Shown here piece by piece: positions 24,346 to 33,944 of a stretch of 64,000 nt of DNA. The notes below the pieces were generated by a model, which was given only the letters and a program-made list of their open reading frames with translations, was not told where the DNA came from and made no database searches. The DNA comes from Streptomyces lunaelactis. Lineage in GTDB: Bacteria; Actinomycetota; Actinomycetes; Streptomycetales; Streptomycetaceae. A program made the position numbers and the translations under genes. Where the stretch lies: NCBI RefSeq assembly GCF_003054555.1, contig NZ_CP026304.1:7068001-7132000 (forward strand), written 5' to 3'. Within the stretch, counting starts at the first letter, position 1. Every line of letters starts with the position of its first letter.

Positions 24346-25295
24346 CATGGGACGCGTACTACCGAGGTGACGGGGCCGTCAGGGCCGACACCCCACTGCC
24401 CGCTCCGCCGCCATGGCGCAGGTTCCCGAGCCGCCCGGCGGCCGAAGTGTTCCGGCCGCCGGTGGGACTGATCGACGCGGTGAACGCGGCGCTCGCGCTG
24501 CGCCGTCCGCTGCTGATCACCGGAGGCCCCGGCACCGGGAAGTCCACGGTCATCGAGCAGGTGGCGGCCGAGCTGGCGCTTGGGCCCGTGCTGCGCTGGC
24601 ACATCACCTCACGCAGCTCTCTGGCGGAGGCGCTCTACCGCTATGACGCGCTCGGCCGTATCCATGCTCATCGGCTCCAGCAGGAGCGGATGCGCCCCGG
24701 CGACGAAGGGGGCAGGGACGACATCGCGTCCTTCCTCCATCTCGGTCCGCTGGGGACCGCGCTGTTGCCGTCGTCCCGGCCCCGCGCCCTGCTCATCGAC
24801 GAGATCGACAAGGCCGACCTCGATCTTCCGGGCGATCTGCTCGATGTCCTGGAGCGAGGAGAGTTCCGTATCGCGGAGTTGATGCGGGAAGGACAGGACG
24901 CCGCCCACGTACGGATGTGGGACACCGACGCCCGTCATCTCGTCGAGAACGGCCATGTGCAGTGCACCGAATTCCCCTTCATCGTCATGACGAGCAACGG
25001 TGAACAGGAGCTGCCGGCGCCCTTCCTGCGTCGCTGCGTGCGCTACACCATGCCCAAGCCCACGGTCGCTCTGATACGTGAAGTGGTACGCGGTCACCTG
25101 AACATGGAGGTGTCCGACACCGGGCCGACAGCGGATCTCGTCGACGACTTCGTGCGACGTGTCGCGGCGGGCGAGAGCGTCGCCATCGACCAGTTGCTGG
25201 GGACCCTGCACCTCCTGAACGGACCGGCCCGGTCGGAGGGCGTGGAGCGCGAGCGGCTGATCGGCCTCTTGATGAAGGATCTCTCGGGTGCCTGA
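24342..25295 (+). CDS. MoxR-type AAA+ ATPase
   Basis: A 317-residue AAA+ ATPase with Walker A GGPGTGKST (61-69), Walker B LLIDEID (150-156), sensor 1 in IVMTSNGE (214-221) and the arginine pair PFLRRCVRYTMP typical of MoxR/RavA/BchI-like enzymes. It starts within the stop codon of the caspase-VMAP gene (ATGA) and ends 8 nt inside the following vWA-TIR gene, so stoichiometric production is likely. MoxR proteins usually remodel a partner that carries a vWA domain; that partner is the next gene. It probably acts as the NTP-dependent switch of the system. Confidence 0.9.
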   Translation: MTWDAYYRGDGAVRADTPLPAPPPWRRFPSRPAAEVFRPPVGLIDAVNAALALRRPLLITGGPGTGKSTVIEQVAAELALGPVLRWHITSRSSLAEALYRYDALGRIHAHRLQQERMRPGDEGGRDDIASFLHLGPLGTALLPSSRPRALLIDEIDKADLDLPGDLLDVLERGEFRIAELMREGQDAAHVRMWDTDARHLVENGHVQCTEFPFIVMTSNGEQELPAPFLRRCVRYTMPKPTVALIREVVRGHLNMEVSDTGPTADLVDDFVRRVAAGESVAIDQLLGTLHLLNGPARSEGVERERLIGLLMKDLSGA

Positions 25296-28218
25296 CACCA
25301 CCCCGGATGCCGCCGCTGCCCTGAACAAGGTCGTCGAGGCCCTCCACGGCCTCGACCGGGACCTGGACGGGGTGTCGGTGGCCGAGCTGCTCTGGCTCGC
25401 AGCCGGGGCACAGAACCGGGCAGCCGGGGGAGACGGGAGCGGAATCACCCGGGGCGCGAGCGCGAGCGCCTCGGCCTCCGATCCGCGCGAAGGCCTCAGC
25501 GACTGGGATCGTCTTCGCAAGCCGCTGTACGAACCGTCGGCGGGTGGCAGCGGCGCCGCGCTGCCCGCCCGGGTGGTGTCCCTGCCACGGGGCGCAGCGC
25601 TGCCGCGTGCCAGGGAACTCGCCACCGCATTACGGCCGTTGAGGCGGCCATGGCTCGCCGGGCGCAGACAGCAGCTGGACATCGAGGCAACGGTGTCCGA
25701 CTACGCCCGGACCGGAGAGCTCGTCCCCGCGTTCCGCCCCACCCCGGAGCGCTGGTTCGACCTGACAGTCGTACTCGACCGGTCGCCCACGATGGCTGTC
25801 TGGGGAGACACCGTCGATGAGCTGCTGAAGGTCCTTTCGAGGACGGGCGTTTTCCGTACCCTCCGTGTCCGGGACGTCAGCATCTGGGACGCCGACTCCG
25901 AGCCGCGCTCCGCTCAGGGCAGACCGCCAGGAGCCGGACCACGGAACGCACAGCCACGACGTCTCATTCTCGTCGTCTCCGACTGCGTTTCCGGTGCGGG
26001 CGGCGACAACCGGCTGTGGGACCGGATCCATCACTGGGCCGGAGCGATCCCCACCGTGCTCCTGAATCCCCTGCCGCCGAAAATCTGGCGGCACTCGGGC
26101 CTGGATCTCCCGGCGGTCCGGGTCACGCCACCCGCTGTTCCCAGCGTGCGCAACGCCCAACTGCGGTTTACCGCACCACCCTTGATGGACCACGATTTCC
26201 AGCAACGCGGTAGTCGGCGGCATACATGGCTGCCCGTGCCGATCGTCGGCCTGTCGCCGCGCGCCGTCGCCAAATGGGCCCGCACTCTCATGCGGGGCGA
26301 CCCGGAGGGGTGCGAGGCAGTGCTCGTCCCTGAACCGGGCCTTCTCCATCGGCCACCCGCCCCAGAAGGCACTTCACCCGACGGGGCGCTGCTCGTCGAG
26401 GCTTTCCTCCACCGTGCTTCCACGGCAGCTGTGCGCCTGGCCGTGCTCTGCTCCCCCTACCCGCAGTTGAATATCGCACTGTTGCACCTCGTGCGTCAGG
26501 AACTCGTCCCCGAAGCGACGTCGGCCGACGTCGCCGAAGTGGTCGTCGGCGGTCTGGTGTCGATCGTCGAGGGCGAGACGGGACGGGGCGGTCCCGTGCT
26601 GCGATTCCGCGAGGGCGTGGGCGAACGCCTGGCTTCCAGACTTGGCGCGCGAGACGCTCTGCGCACTCACGACGCCGTAAGCCGCTTCATCGCCGCGCAC
26701 GCCTTGGCACCGTCGCGTTTCCCGGCCCTTGTGCCCGACGCCGCAGGAGACGCGGAAATCGCATCCGGTCTCGTGCCGTTCGCCGCCGCGTCCGCGCGGA
26801 CGCTCCGTTCACTGGGCTTGGCCGTCGAGGAGGTGGCCACGACGGCACAGGAGCCGACCGCCGTTGAGGCACCCCTACCTTCGCCGGGTCGGACCATTGC
26901 GCTGGGAACGGCGTCCGAGGTGGACGAAGCACGACAGCTCAGAGCCCGCCCTGTACCACGGGACCCGGCCCGTCGGCCGTACTTCTTCCTGAGCTATGCC
27001 CACACGCCGCGGTACGGGACCGGCGGTCCCGACCCGGACATGTGGGTGGAGCGGCTCTTCCGCGATCTCTGCGGCCATGTCATGGCGATGACCGACCTTC
27101 CGGCCGGCGTGCCCGCCGGCTTCATGGACCGGGAGATCCGGACGGGGGAGGGCTGGTCCGAGCGGCTCGGCGAAGTCCTCGGCACCTGCCGGGTGTTCGT
27201 CCCGTTGTTCTCGCCGCGGTACTTCACCAGCGAAACCTGTGGCAAGGAGTGGTACGCCTTCGCGCAGCGGGCGATCTACCACCAGGCGAAGAGCAACCGG
27301 CCGGCGGAGGCGATCGTGCCCGTGCAGTGGGTGCCGATGCCGCCGGAGCAACTGCCAGGTCCCGCCGAGCGGTTGCAGTTCAACCACCGGGCGATGGGCG
27401 ACCGCTATGTCACCGACGGGCTCTACGGGCTGATCAAACTGCGAATATTCGCCGAGGAGTACGAGAGGGCGGTCTATGAACTCGCCAAACGGATCGTCAG
27501 CGCGGCGGATGCAACCCGCCTGGCCCCTGGTAGCCCTGTCGACTACCGGCATGCGCCCAGCGCCTTCGGGAGGCCCAGCGGCGGTGCCCGCCCGATGCAT
27601 GTGACGGTTGCGGCGCCCACCAGGCACGATCTGCCCGACGGGCGCGCCTCCGACTACTACGGTACGCAGTCACAGGACTGGAACCCCTACTATCCGGACT
27701 CCGCACGGCCGTTGGCGTATGTCGCACAGGATCTGGTGCGCTCACTCAACTACCAGGCCACGGTCTCCTCCTTCGACCACGAGACGCAGTCGCAGCTCAG
27801 CCGGCCGCCCACGCGGCCCGAGCTGCTTCTCGTCGATCGCTGGGCGCTGGAGGACGAGGAGTGGCGTCAGCGGCTGGCCGCCTTCGACGCAGAGCCGCGG
27901 CCGTGGGTGAGCGTCGTCGTGCCGTGGAACCGGAACGACCCGCAGAGCCGGGTGGCGGAGGCAGAGCTGGTGCAGAGGCTCGAGCGGACCATGCCCCGTC
28001 AGATGCGGCAGGGCCGCGCCGCCTGCCGCGCGGCTGCCAGAGGAGTGCCCAGCATGGAGGCATTCGGGCAGCTCCTGCCGGAGGTGGTGGAGTCGGTGGC
28101 GCAGGAGTATCTGCGGCACGCCGAGGCCTTCCCGCCGGGAGGCGCGCGGCGAACCGAATACCCCGGTTCCCGCACCTACCACATCCCCTTGAGCGTTGAA
28201 GAGGGCGAAGACTCCTAG
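25288..28218 (+). CDS. SAV_2336/vWA-TIR-FxsC multidomain fusion
   Basis: A 976-residue cytoplasmic protein. Residues about 1-150 look like the N-terminal SAV_2336 region, followed by a vWA-like domain with a MIDAS-type D-R-S-P-T (from Asp164) and LILVVSD near 226-232. A helical middle (about 370-540) may be a winged-helix or linker region. A TIR domain starts at Arg562 (PYFFLSYAH) and contains C-G-K-E-W with candidate catalytic Glu654. Residues about 770-976 match the FxsC-type C-terminal domain (HVTVAAPTRHDLPDGR). TIR domains of this type cleave NAD+. The GTG start overlaps the MoxR gene. Fusion of all these parts in one chain is notable. Confidence 0.8.
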   Translation: MPDTTPDAAAALNKVVEALHGLDRDLDGVSVAELLWLAAGAQNRAAGGDGSGITRGASASASASDPREGLSDWDRLRKPLYEPSAGGSGAALPARVVSLPRGAALPRARELATALRPLRRPWLAGRRQQLDIEATVSDYARTGELVPAFRPTPERWFDLTVVLDRSPTMAVWGDTVDELLKVLSRTGVFRTLRVRDVSIWDADSEPRSAQGRPPGAGPRNAQPRRLILVVSDCVSGAGGDNRLWDRIHHWAGAIPTVLLNPLPPKIWRHSGLDLPAVRVTPPAVPSVRNAQLRFTAPPLMDHDFQQRGSRRHTWLPVPIVGLSPRAVAKWARTLMRGDPEGCEAVLVPEPGLLHRPPAPEGTSPDGALLVEAFLHRASTAAVRLAVLCSPYPQLNIALLHLVRQELVPEATSADVAEVVVGGLVSIVEGETGRGGPVLRFREGVGERLASRLGARDALRTHDAVSRFIAAHALAPSRFPALVPDAAGDAEIASGLVPFAAASARTLRSLGLAVEEVATTAQEPTAVEAPLPSPGRTIALGTASEVDEARQLRARPVPRDPARRPYFFLSYAHTPRYGTGGPDPDMWVERLFRDLCGHVMAMTDLPAGVPAGFMDREIRTGEGWSERLGEVLGTCRVFVPLFSPRYFTSETCGKEWYAFAQRAIYHQAKSNRPAEAIVPVQWVPMPPEQLPGPAERLQFNHRAMGDRYVTDGLYGLIKLRIFAEEYERAVYELAKRIVSAADATRLAPGSPVDYRHAPSAFGRPSGGARPMHVTVAAPTRHDLPDGRASDYYGTQSQDWNPYYPDSARPLAYVAQDLVRSLNYQATVSSFDHETQSQLSRPPTRPELLLVDRWALEDEEWRQRLAAFDAEPRPWVSVVVPWNRNDPQSRVAEAELVQRLERTMPRQMRQGRAACRAAARGVPSMEAFGQLLPEVVESVAQEYLRHAEAFPPGGARRTEYPGSRTYHIPLSVEEGEDS

Positions 28219-28319
28219 GGTTCCTGGTTACGTGGCGATGGCGGTGGTCATCCTCCGCCGGATCGGGCCGATGCTGCCGGTAAGCCGGTTCCGGCCGCAG
28301 TTGCCGGACGGCGGCCCGT

Positions 28320-29102
28320 TCAGGCTTCGTTGAGGACCAGGTCCACGACCGGGCGGTACTTCCGCTCCGTCGCGTCGTCCAGCGTCTCGTGCGTGGCGAT
28401 ACGGAAGATCAGGGCGCGGACGAGCAGTTGACACCAGTCGGGCAGGTGCGACCAGCGGTCGAGCAGCTCGGGCTCGGCCTCGTACCGGCACAGCGCGTCG
28501 ACGGCGACGACCGCCGAGGCCCAGGCCGCGGGGCGCCAGTAGGGCGGCCAGTCGATGATCGCGGGCGGGTGGCCCGGCTCGAAGAGGACATTGCCCAGCA
28601 GATCGCCGTGGACGATCTGGGCGGGGGCCGAGACGGGACGGCGCGCGGCGAGGAGCGGCCCCAGCAGCGGGAAGTCCGGGGCCTGTTCGGTCTCTTCCCA
28701 GGCCAGCCGGTCCGCGTGGGACCAGGCGTTGTCGCGTACGCCGATGAAGCGCGGCCTGGGCAGGTCCGCCAGCGCCGCGTGGAAGGCCTCGCCCGCCCGG
28801 ATCACGTCGTCCGCGCGGTGCGGATCGGTGGAACCGCCGATCGGCCGCCAGGCCTCCCAGCCGTACGCGGCCCAGGACCCGTCGGCCGCCGGAACCGGCC
28901 TGGCCACCCGGAAACCGGAGCTCTCCGGCAGATGGTGCAGTACACCCGCACGCCAGGTGGTCTCCGGCGCCATCGCGGCCGGCTTGAGCACCAGCGCGCC
29001 GGAGCGCCAGGCCGAACCCTGGCCGCCGTGGAGCGGAACCGGTGTTTCGGCTGCTCCGAACGCCTTGAGCGCGGAAGCGGGAGGGGCGGGGGACTGGCTC
29101 AT
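28320..29102 (-). CDS. Aminoglycoside-phosphotransferase-like kinase-fold protein (TIGR02569-like)
   Basis: A 260-residue protein with a reduced APH/choline-kinase fold. IVHGDLLGNVLFE supplies the Brenner-type H-G-D-x-x-x-x-N, and the metal-binding segment IIDWPPYW follows. The N-lobe is short and Gly-poor, which fits the actinobacterial TIGR02569-like group of unknown substrate better than true aminoglycoside kinases. ATG 29102 is chosen because conserved-looking sequence starts there; the frame extends to 29369 without family-like content. It is convergent with the TIR operon. Confidence 0.78.
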   Translation of the reverse strand: MSQSPAPPASALKAFGAAETPVPLHGGQGSAWRSGALVLKPAAMAPETTWRAGVLHHLPESSGFRVARPVPAADGSWAAYGWEAWRPIGGSTDPHRADDVIRAGEAFHAALADLPRPRFIGVRDNAWSHADRLAWEETEQAPDFPLLGPLLAARRPVSAPAQIVHGDLLGNVLFEPGHPPAIIDWPPYWRPAAWASAVVAVDALCRYEAEPELLDRWSHLPDWCQLLVRALIFRIATHETLDDATERKYRPVVDLVLNEA

Positions 29103-29241
29103 GGCCGGAGAGCGTAGGCGGCCGGCCTGCACGGATGTCGAACTCCGCCTTCGCGCCCGATGAATTCGTGGTGCCGTGCGATCTCGGCCGGCCGCTGTAC
29201 GAGGCGGTCGGCGCCCGGCTCGTCGCCGTCCGGGCAGTGTG

Positions 29242-29457
29242 ACGGCCGAGTCCCGCATGGATCCCGGCGTGATCGCCGCACTACGGGAGCGCGGCCATGG
29301 CGTCACGGTCGGTGACGCCTGGTCGGAGGGCAGGCTGTGCGGGGTCGCCCGGGACCCGCGCACGGGCATCCTGTCCGCCGCGGCGAACCCCAGGGGAATG
29401 CGGGGTTACGCGGTGGGGCGCCGAGCGGACAGCGCGATGTCAGCGGGCCGTGCTTAG
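29242..29457 (+). pseudogene. Decayed gamma-glutamyltransferase-family C-terminus
   Basis: The reading frame from 29,242 encodes MDPGVIAALRERGHGV, then GDAWSEGRLCGVARDPRTG and ILSAAANPRGMRGYAVGR, which is the usual C-terminal end of actinobacterial gamma-glutamyltransferase-family proteins. No N-terminal part precedes it: stop codons and unrelated sequence lie upstream. It is therefore a 3' remnant of a lost gene, ending just before the next gene. A 35-codon frame at 29,132-29,242 upstream is probably meaningless. Confidence 0.62.
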
Positions 29458-29465
29458 CTGGAAAC

Positions 29466-30287
29466 ATGATCGATGAATTTCTGAACGGTGATCTCTCCGA
29501 CGTCGAGGAGGCGGTCCGCAAGGCGGCCGCCACCGAGATCACGCCGCGGTTCCGGCAGCTCGCCGCGCACGAGATCGTCGAGAAGAACGGCCCGCACGAC
29601 CTGGTGACGACCGCCGACCGCCTGGCGGAGGAGCACCTCACCGCCTCCCTGACGGCCCTGCTTCCGGGGTCCGTCGTCGTCGGCGAGGAGGCGGTGCACG
29701 CGGATCCGTCCGTGTACGAGGCGCTGCGCGGCGACGCACCGGTGTGGATCGTCGACCCGGTCGACGGCACGCGCCAGTTCGTGCGCGGCGAGGTGGGCTT
29801 CTGCACCCTGGTCGCGCTGGCTCAGCACGGCGAGGTGTTCGCGTCCTGGACGTACGCGCCGGTGCTCGAGGAGATGGCGATCGCGGTACGGGGCGGTGGC
29901 GCGCGTCTCAACGGCACGGTGATCCGGTCGGGCTCGCCCACTCCGGGCGCGGTGCTGGAGGTGGCCCACTCGCACCCGGACTTCTCGACCCCCGACCAGC
30001 AGCGGGCGCTGCTGGGCCTGGACGTGCCCGAGGTGCACGGCCGTCCTTGCGGCTCGGCGGGCCTGGAGTATCTCGGCATCGCCCGAGGCGATCTGGACGC
30101 GGTGGCCTTCTCGTGGGAGAACGCGTGGGACCACGCGGCGGGGCTGCTCCTGGTGACGGAGGCGGGGGGCTCGCAGATGACGGTGGCGGGGGAGCCGTTC
30201 CGTATCGCGGGCGGCAATGCGCTGCCGTTCACGGCGGCTCGGGACGCGGAGACGGCGCGGCGGGTCCGGGCGCTTCTGCGGCGGTGA
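29466..30287 (+). CDS. Inositol-monophosphatase-family phosphatase (histidinol-phosphatase-like)
   Basis: A 273-residue Mg2+-dependent phosphatase. The metal-binding motifs are visible: DLVTTADRLAEE, VVVGEEA, WIVDPVDGTRQFVRG (the D-P-x-D-G-T signature) and SWENAWDHAAGLLLVTEAGG. Actinobacteria use such enzymes as inositol-1-phosphatase, HisN histidinol-phosphatase or PAP phosphatase, and sequence alone does not separate them here. The ATG at 29466 gives a standard family N-terminus. It follows directly on the gamma-glutamyltransferase remnant. Confidence 0.85.
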   Translation: MIDEFLNGDLSDVEEAVRKAAATEITPRFRQLAAHEIVEKNGPHDLVTTADRLAEEHLTASLTALLPGSVVVGEEAVHADPSVYEALRGDAPVWIVDPVDGTRQFVRGEVGFCTLVALAQHGEVFASWTYAPVLEEMAIAVRGGGARLNGTVIRSGSPTPGAVLEVAHSHPDFSTPDQQRALLGLDVPEVHGRPCGSAGLEYLGIARGDLDAVAFSWENAWDHAAGLLLVTEAGGSQMTVAGEPFRIAGGNALPFTAARDAETARRVRALLRR

Positions 30288-30300
30288 CCTCGCGCTCCGG

Positions 30301-30352
30301 GCGTGGGCTCCGGGCGTGGGCTCCGGGCGTGGGCTCCGGGCGTGGGCTCCGA
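30301..30352. repeat. Four tandem 13-bp units
   Basis: Four copies of GCGTGGGCTCCGG (the last with a final A) lie between the phosphatase stop and the oxidoreductase gene. It looks like a slippage-generated minisatellite; no function is evident. Confidence 0.85.
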
Positions 30353-30467
30353 CGCACCAACCCCGCACCCCCGCCGGAGACGACCCGCGCCTCACCCCGT
30401 CATGTACGGGTCCGGGGGCCGGAATATCCTGGGGGTCTTGGCCATCGGCTGACGAAGGAGTCCGAAG

Positions 30468-31889
30468 GTGCCGTCGATGCTCGATGCTGTCGTCGTGGGG
30501 GCGGGACCCAACGGACTGACCGCCGCCGTCGAACTGGCCCGCCGCGGCTTCTCCGTTGCCGTGTACGAGGCCATGGAGACGATCGGCGGGGGCGCGAGGA
30601 CCGAGGAGCTCACCCTCCCCGGCTTCCGCCACGACCCCTGCTCCGCCGTCCACCCGCTCGGCATCGGCTCGCCCGCCTTCGCCGCCATGCCCCTGGCGCG
30701 GCACGGCCTCGAGTGGCTGCACCCCGAACTGCCCCTCGCCCATCCCTTCCCGGACGGTACCGCCGCCGTGCTGAGCCGTTCGGTGGGTGAGACCGCGATG
30801 TCCTTCGGGGCTGGTGATGCCGGCGCCTACCGCCGCCTCGTCGCCCCCTACCGCGGCCACTGGGACACCCTCGCGGCCGATTTCCTGCGCACCCCCTGGG
30901 ACGGGCTGCCCCGCGACCCGTACCGCCTCGCCCGCTTCGGAATGACCGCGCTGCAGCCCGCCACCTGGGTCTCGCGCCGCTTCGAGGGCGAGAAGGCGCG
31001 CGGTCTGTTCGCCGGGCTCGCCGCCCATGCCATCGCCCCCACCAGCGGCTTCGCGACCGCGGGTATCGCACTGTGCTTCGCGCTCGCCGCCCACGAGGTG
31101 GGCTGGCCGGTGCCCCGCGGCGGTTCGCAGGCGATCTCGGACGCCCTCGCCTCGTATCTGCGCGAGCAGGGCGGCGCGATCCACACCGGCACCGAGGTGA
31201 AGCGGCTGGACGAGCTGCCCCCGGCCCGCGCGTACATCTTCGACACCTCCCCGACCGCGCTCGCCCGGATCGCCGGTCTCGGCCAGGCGTACAAGCACTA
31301 CCGCTACGGCGCCGCCGCGTTCAAGATCGACTACGCGCTGTCGGGGCCCATGCCCTGGACCGCGAAGGAGGCCCGCACGGCCGGCACCGTGCACATCGGG
31401 CCCACCGCCGGAGAGATCGAGGCGGCTCTCGGCGCCGCCGTTGCGGGCCGGGACCCCGAGGTGCCCTTCCTGATCACCGCCCAGCCGAGCGTGATCGACC
31501 CCTCCAGGGCCCCGGCGGGCAAGCATGTCCTGTGGGCCTACGGCCATGTGCCGGCCGGCTGGGAGGGCGACGCCACCGACGTCATCGAGCGGCAGCTGGA
31601 GCGCTTCGCACCCGGATTCCGGGACCTCGTGCTCGCCCGCGCCGTCGCAGGACCGCCCCAACTCGCCCTGCGCAACGCCAACTACGTGGGCGGTGACATC
31701 GCCTGCGGCGCCTTCGCCGGGCTCCAGACGCTGATCCGGCCCAAACTCGCCCGTGTCCCGTACGCCACCGCGCACCCCGCCGTCTTCATCTGCTCCTCGG
31801 CGACCCCGCCGGGCCCGGGCGTGCACGGTATGTCCGGCCACCACGCCGCGAAGGCGGTGTGGCGCAGTCTGCGTAAGGTGAAGTCATGA
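30468..31889 (+). CDS. FAD-dependent oxidoreductase of the phytoene-desaturase-like family
   Basis: A 473-residue flavoprotein with an N-terminal dinucleotide-binding motif [20 protein letters not shown], then [14 protein letters not shown] (glycine-rich, adenine/ribose contact) and a C-terminal FAD-closing segment [14 protein letters not shown]. The group is related to phytoene dehydrogenase and PYROXD2-type proteins, but no carotenoid genes lie nearby, so the substrate is unknown. Start GTG 30468 has GAAGGAG about 7 nt upstream; ATG 30477 is an alternative. Its stop overlaps the macrodomain start in an ATGA. Confidence 0.85.
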   Translation: MPSMLDAVVVGAGPNGLTAAVELARRGFSVAVYEAMETIGGGARTEELTLPGFRHDPCSAVHPLGIGSPAFAAMPLARHGLEWLHPELPLAHPFPDGTAAVLSRSVGETAMSFGAGDAGAYRRLVAPYRGHWDTLAADFLRTPWDGLPRDPYRLARFGMTALQPATWVSRRFEGEKARGLFAGLAAHAIAPTSGFATAGIALCFALAAHEVGWPVPRGGSQAISDALASYLREQGGAIHTGTEVKRLDELPPARAYIFDTSPTALARIAGLGQAYKHYRYGAAAFKIDYALSGPMPWTAKEARTAGTVHIGPTAGEIEAALGAAVAGRDPEVPFLITAQPSVIDPSRAPAGKHVLWAYGHVPAGWEGDATDVIERQLERFAPGFRDLVLARAVAGPPQLALRNANYVGGDIACGAFAGLQTLIRPKLARVPYATAHPAVFICSSATPPGPGVHGMSGHHAAKAVWRSLRKVKS

Positions 31890-32407
31890 TCGAGATCACT
31901 CTGGTACGCGGCGACATCACCCAGCAGCACGTCGACGCCATCGTCAACGCCGCCAACTCCTCGCTGCTCGGTGGCGGCGGCGTCGACGGAGCGATCCACC
32001 GCCGCGGCGGCCCCGAGATCCTCGCCGAGTGCCGCGCCCTGCGCGCCTCGCACTACGGCAAGGGTCTGCGCACCGGACAGGCCGTCGCCACCACAGCCGG
32101 CCGCCTCGACGCCCGCCATGTGATCCACACCGTCGGCCCCGTCTGGTCCCGCGAGGAGGACCGGTCCGCCCTCCTCGCCTCCTGCTATCGCGAATCGCTG
32201 CGTGTGGCAGCCGAGTTGGGCGCCGGGACCGTCGCCTTCCCCGCCATCTCGACCGGCATCTACGGCTGGCCGATCGACGACGGCGCCCGTATCGCGATCC
32301 GCACGGTCCGCGCGGCGGCCGTAGCGCCGATCACCGAGGTGCGGTTCGTCCTCTTCGACGAGCACGCGTACAAGGCGTTCGAGACGGCCCTGGCAGCGCA
32401 AGGCTGA
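31886..32407 (+). CDS. Macrodomain ADP-ribose deacetylase/hydrolase
   Basis: A 173-residue single macrodomain, YmdB/MacroD type: [23 protein letters not shown] gives the catalytic Asn/Asp and glycine-rich loop, and [12 protein letters not shown] gives the distal ribose loop. These enzymes remove O-acetyl-ADP-ribose or mono-ADP-ribose from targets. It is translationally coupled to the FAD oxidoreductase. An ADP-ribosylglycohydrolase and a Nudix hydrolase were neighbours before the island inserted, so an ADP-ribose metabolism cluster is plausible. Confidence 0.92.
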   Translation: MIEITLVRGDITQQHVDAIVNAANSSLLGGGGVDGAIHRRGGPEILAECRALRASHYGKGLRTGQAVATTAGRLDARHVIHTVGPVWSREEDRSALLASCYRESLRVAAELGAGTVAFPAISTGIYGWPIDDGARIAIRTVRAAAVAPITEVRFVLFDEHAYKAFETALAAQG

Positions 32408-32456
32408 TGTCGTTTTCTCGCTAGCCTCACCCCTCGGTGTGGCCGATGCTTGAGCC

Positions 32457-33932
32457 ATGCACACCGACACCGAGCGCTGCGTACGCGCCGTCCGGTCGAA
32501 GGACGCCCGCTTCGACGGCTGGTTCTTCACGGCCGTACTGACCACGCGGATCTACTGCCGCCCCAGCTGCCCGGTGGTGCCGCCCAAGGTCGAGAACATG
32601 ACCTTCTACCCCAGCGCCGCCGCCTGCCAGCAGGCCGGATTCCGGGCCTGCAAGCGCTGCCGCCCCGACACCAGCCCCGGCTCGCCGGAGTGGAACGCCC
32701 GCGCCGACGCCGTCGCCCGCGCCATGCGGCTCATCCAGGACGGGGTCGTCGACCGCGAAGGGGTACCGGGCCTCGCCGCCCGCCTCGGCTACTCCACCCG
32801 CCAGATCGAGCGCCAGCTCCTCGCCGAACTGGGCGCGGGCCCGCTCGCCCTGGCCCGGGCCCAGCGCGCCCAGACCGCACGCCTGCTCATCGAGACCACC
32901 CAACTCCCCATGGCGGAAGCCGCGTTCGCGGCCGGCTTCTCCTCCATCCGGACCTTCAACGACACCGTCCGCGAGGTCTTCGCCCTCGCCCCTGGTGAGC
33001 TGCGCACCCGCGCCACCCGCAGCAAGTCCGCACCGCCGCAGACCCCGGGCGTGATCGCGCTGCGGCTCCCGTACCGCGCGCCCCTCAACCCCAGCAACCT
33101 CTTCGGGCATCTCGCCGCCACCGGTGTCCCCGGCGTCGAGGAGTGGCGGGACGGCGCGTACCGGCGGACGCTCTGCCTGCCGTACGGGCACGGCATCGTC
33201 GCCCTCACCCCGCGGCCCGGCCACATCGCCTGCCGGCTCTCCCTCACCGACCCGCGCGACCTCACCATCGCGATCAGCCGCTGCCGTTGGATGCTCGATC
33301 TGGACGCCGATCCGGAGGCCGTCGACGACCAGCTGCGTACGGATCCGCTGCTCGCCCCGCTGGTCGACAAGGCGCCCGGCCGGCGGGTGCCGCGCACGGT
33401 CGACGCGGCGGAGTTCGCGGTGCGCGCGGTGCTCGGCCAGCAGGTCTCGACGGCCGCCGCCCGCACCCACGCCGCCCGGCTCGTCACCGCACACGGCCGG
33501 GCGATCGACGACCCCGAGGGCGGTCTCACCCATCTCTTCCCGTCGTCCGAGGAGCTGGCCGGGCTCGACCCCGAGACCCTGGCGCTGCCCCGCAGCCGCC
33601 GCACCACCCTGACGACCCTGGTCGGCGCGCTGGCCGAAGGCTCGCTGCGGCTCGGCCTGGACAGCGACTGGGACCAGGCGCGCGCCCGGCTCACCGCGCT
33701 GCCCGGCTTCGGCCCCTGGACGGTCGAGGTGATCGCGATGCGCGCCCTCGGCGACCCCGACGCCTTCCTGCCCGGCGACCTCGGGATGCGGCGCGCGGCG
33801 GCCGATCTCGGGCTGCCGTCCACCCCGGCCGCGCTCACCGCGCGCGCCGCTGCCTGGCGGCCCTGGCGCGCGTATGCCGTCCAATACCTCTGGGCCACCG
33901 ACGATCACGCCATCAACCACCTCCCCGCGTAA
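32457..33932 (+). CDS. alkA: Ada-AlkA fusion: alkylation-response regulator / 3-methyladenine DNA glycosylase
   Basis: A 491-residue fusion. The N-terminus is an Ada-type zinc domain: Cys34 and Cys38 (YCRPSCP), Cys65 and Cys68 (CKRCRPD). An AraC-type helix-turn-helix follows (AARLGYSTRQIERQLLAELG, AAFAAGFSSIRTFNDTVREVF), then AlkA N-domain and HhH-GPD glycosylase with the catalytic Asp in FLPGDLGMRR. Cys34 would accept methyl groups from phosphotriesters and activate DNA binding; the C-terminus excises alkylated bases. The Ada alkyltransferase domain is absent and is supplied by the ogt gene 12 bp downstream. Confidence 0.92.
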   Translation: MHTDTERCVRAVRSKDARFDGWFFTAVLTTRIYCRPSCPVVPPKVENMTFYPSAAACQQAGFRACKRCRPDTSPGSPEWNARADAVARAMRLIQDGVVDREGVPGLAARLGYSTRQIERQLLAELGAGPLALARAQRAQTARLLIETTQLPMAEAAFAAGFSSIRTFNDTVREVFALAPGELRTRATRSKSAPPQTPGVIALRLPYRAPLNPSNLFGHLAATGVPGVEEWRDGAYRRTLCLPYGHGIVALTPRPGHIACRLSLTDPRDLTIAISRCRWMLDLDADPEAVDDQLRTDPLLAPLVDKAPGRRVPRTVDAAEFAVRAVLGQQVSTAAARTHAARLVTAHGRAIDDPEGGLTHLFPSSEELAGLDPETLALPRSRRTTLTTLVGALAEGSLRLGLDSDWDQARARLTALPGFGPWTVEVIAMRALGDPDAFLPGDLGMRRAAADLGLPSTPAALTARAAAWRPWRAYAVQYLWATDDHAINHLPA

Positions 33933-33944
33933 GGAAGTTCACCC

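Noticed and set aside
29132..29242. 35-codon frame starting MSNSAFAPDEFVVPC
   Set aside because: Too short, no RBS, no recognisable family; probably part of the decayed stretch.
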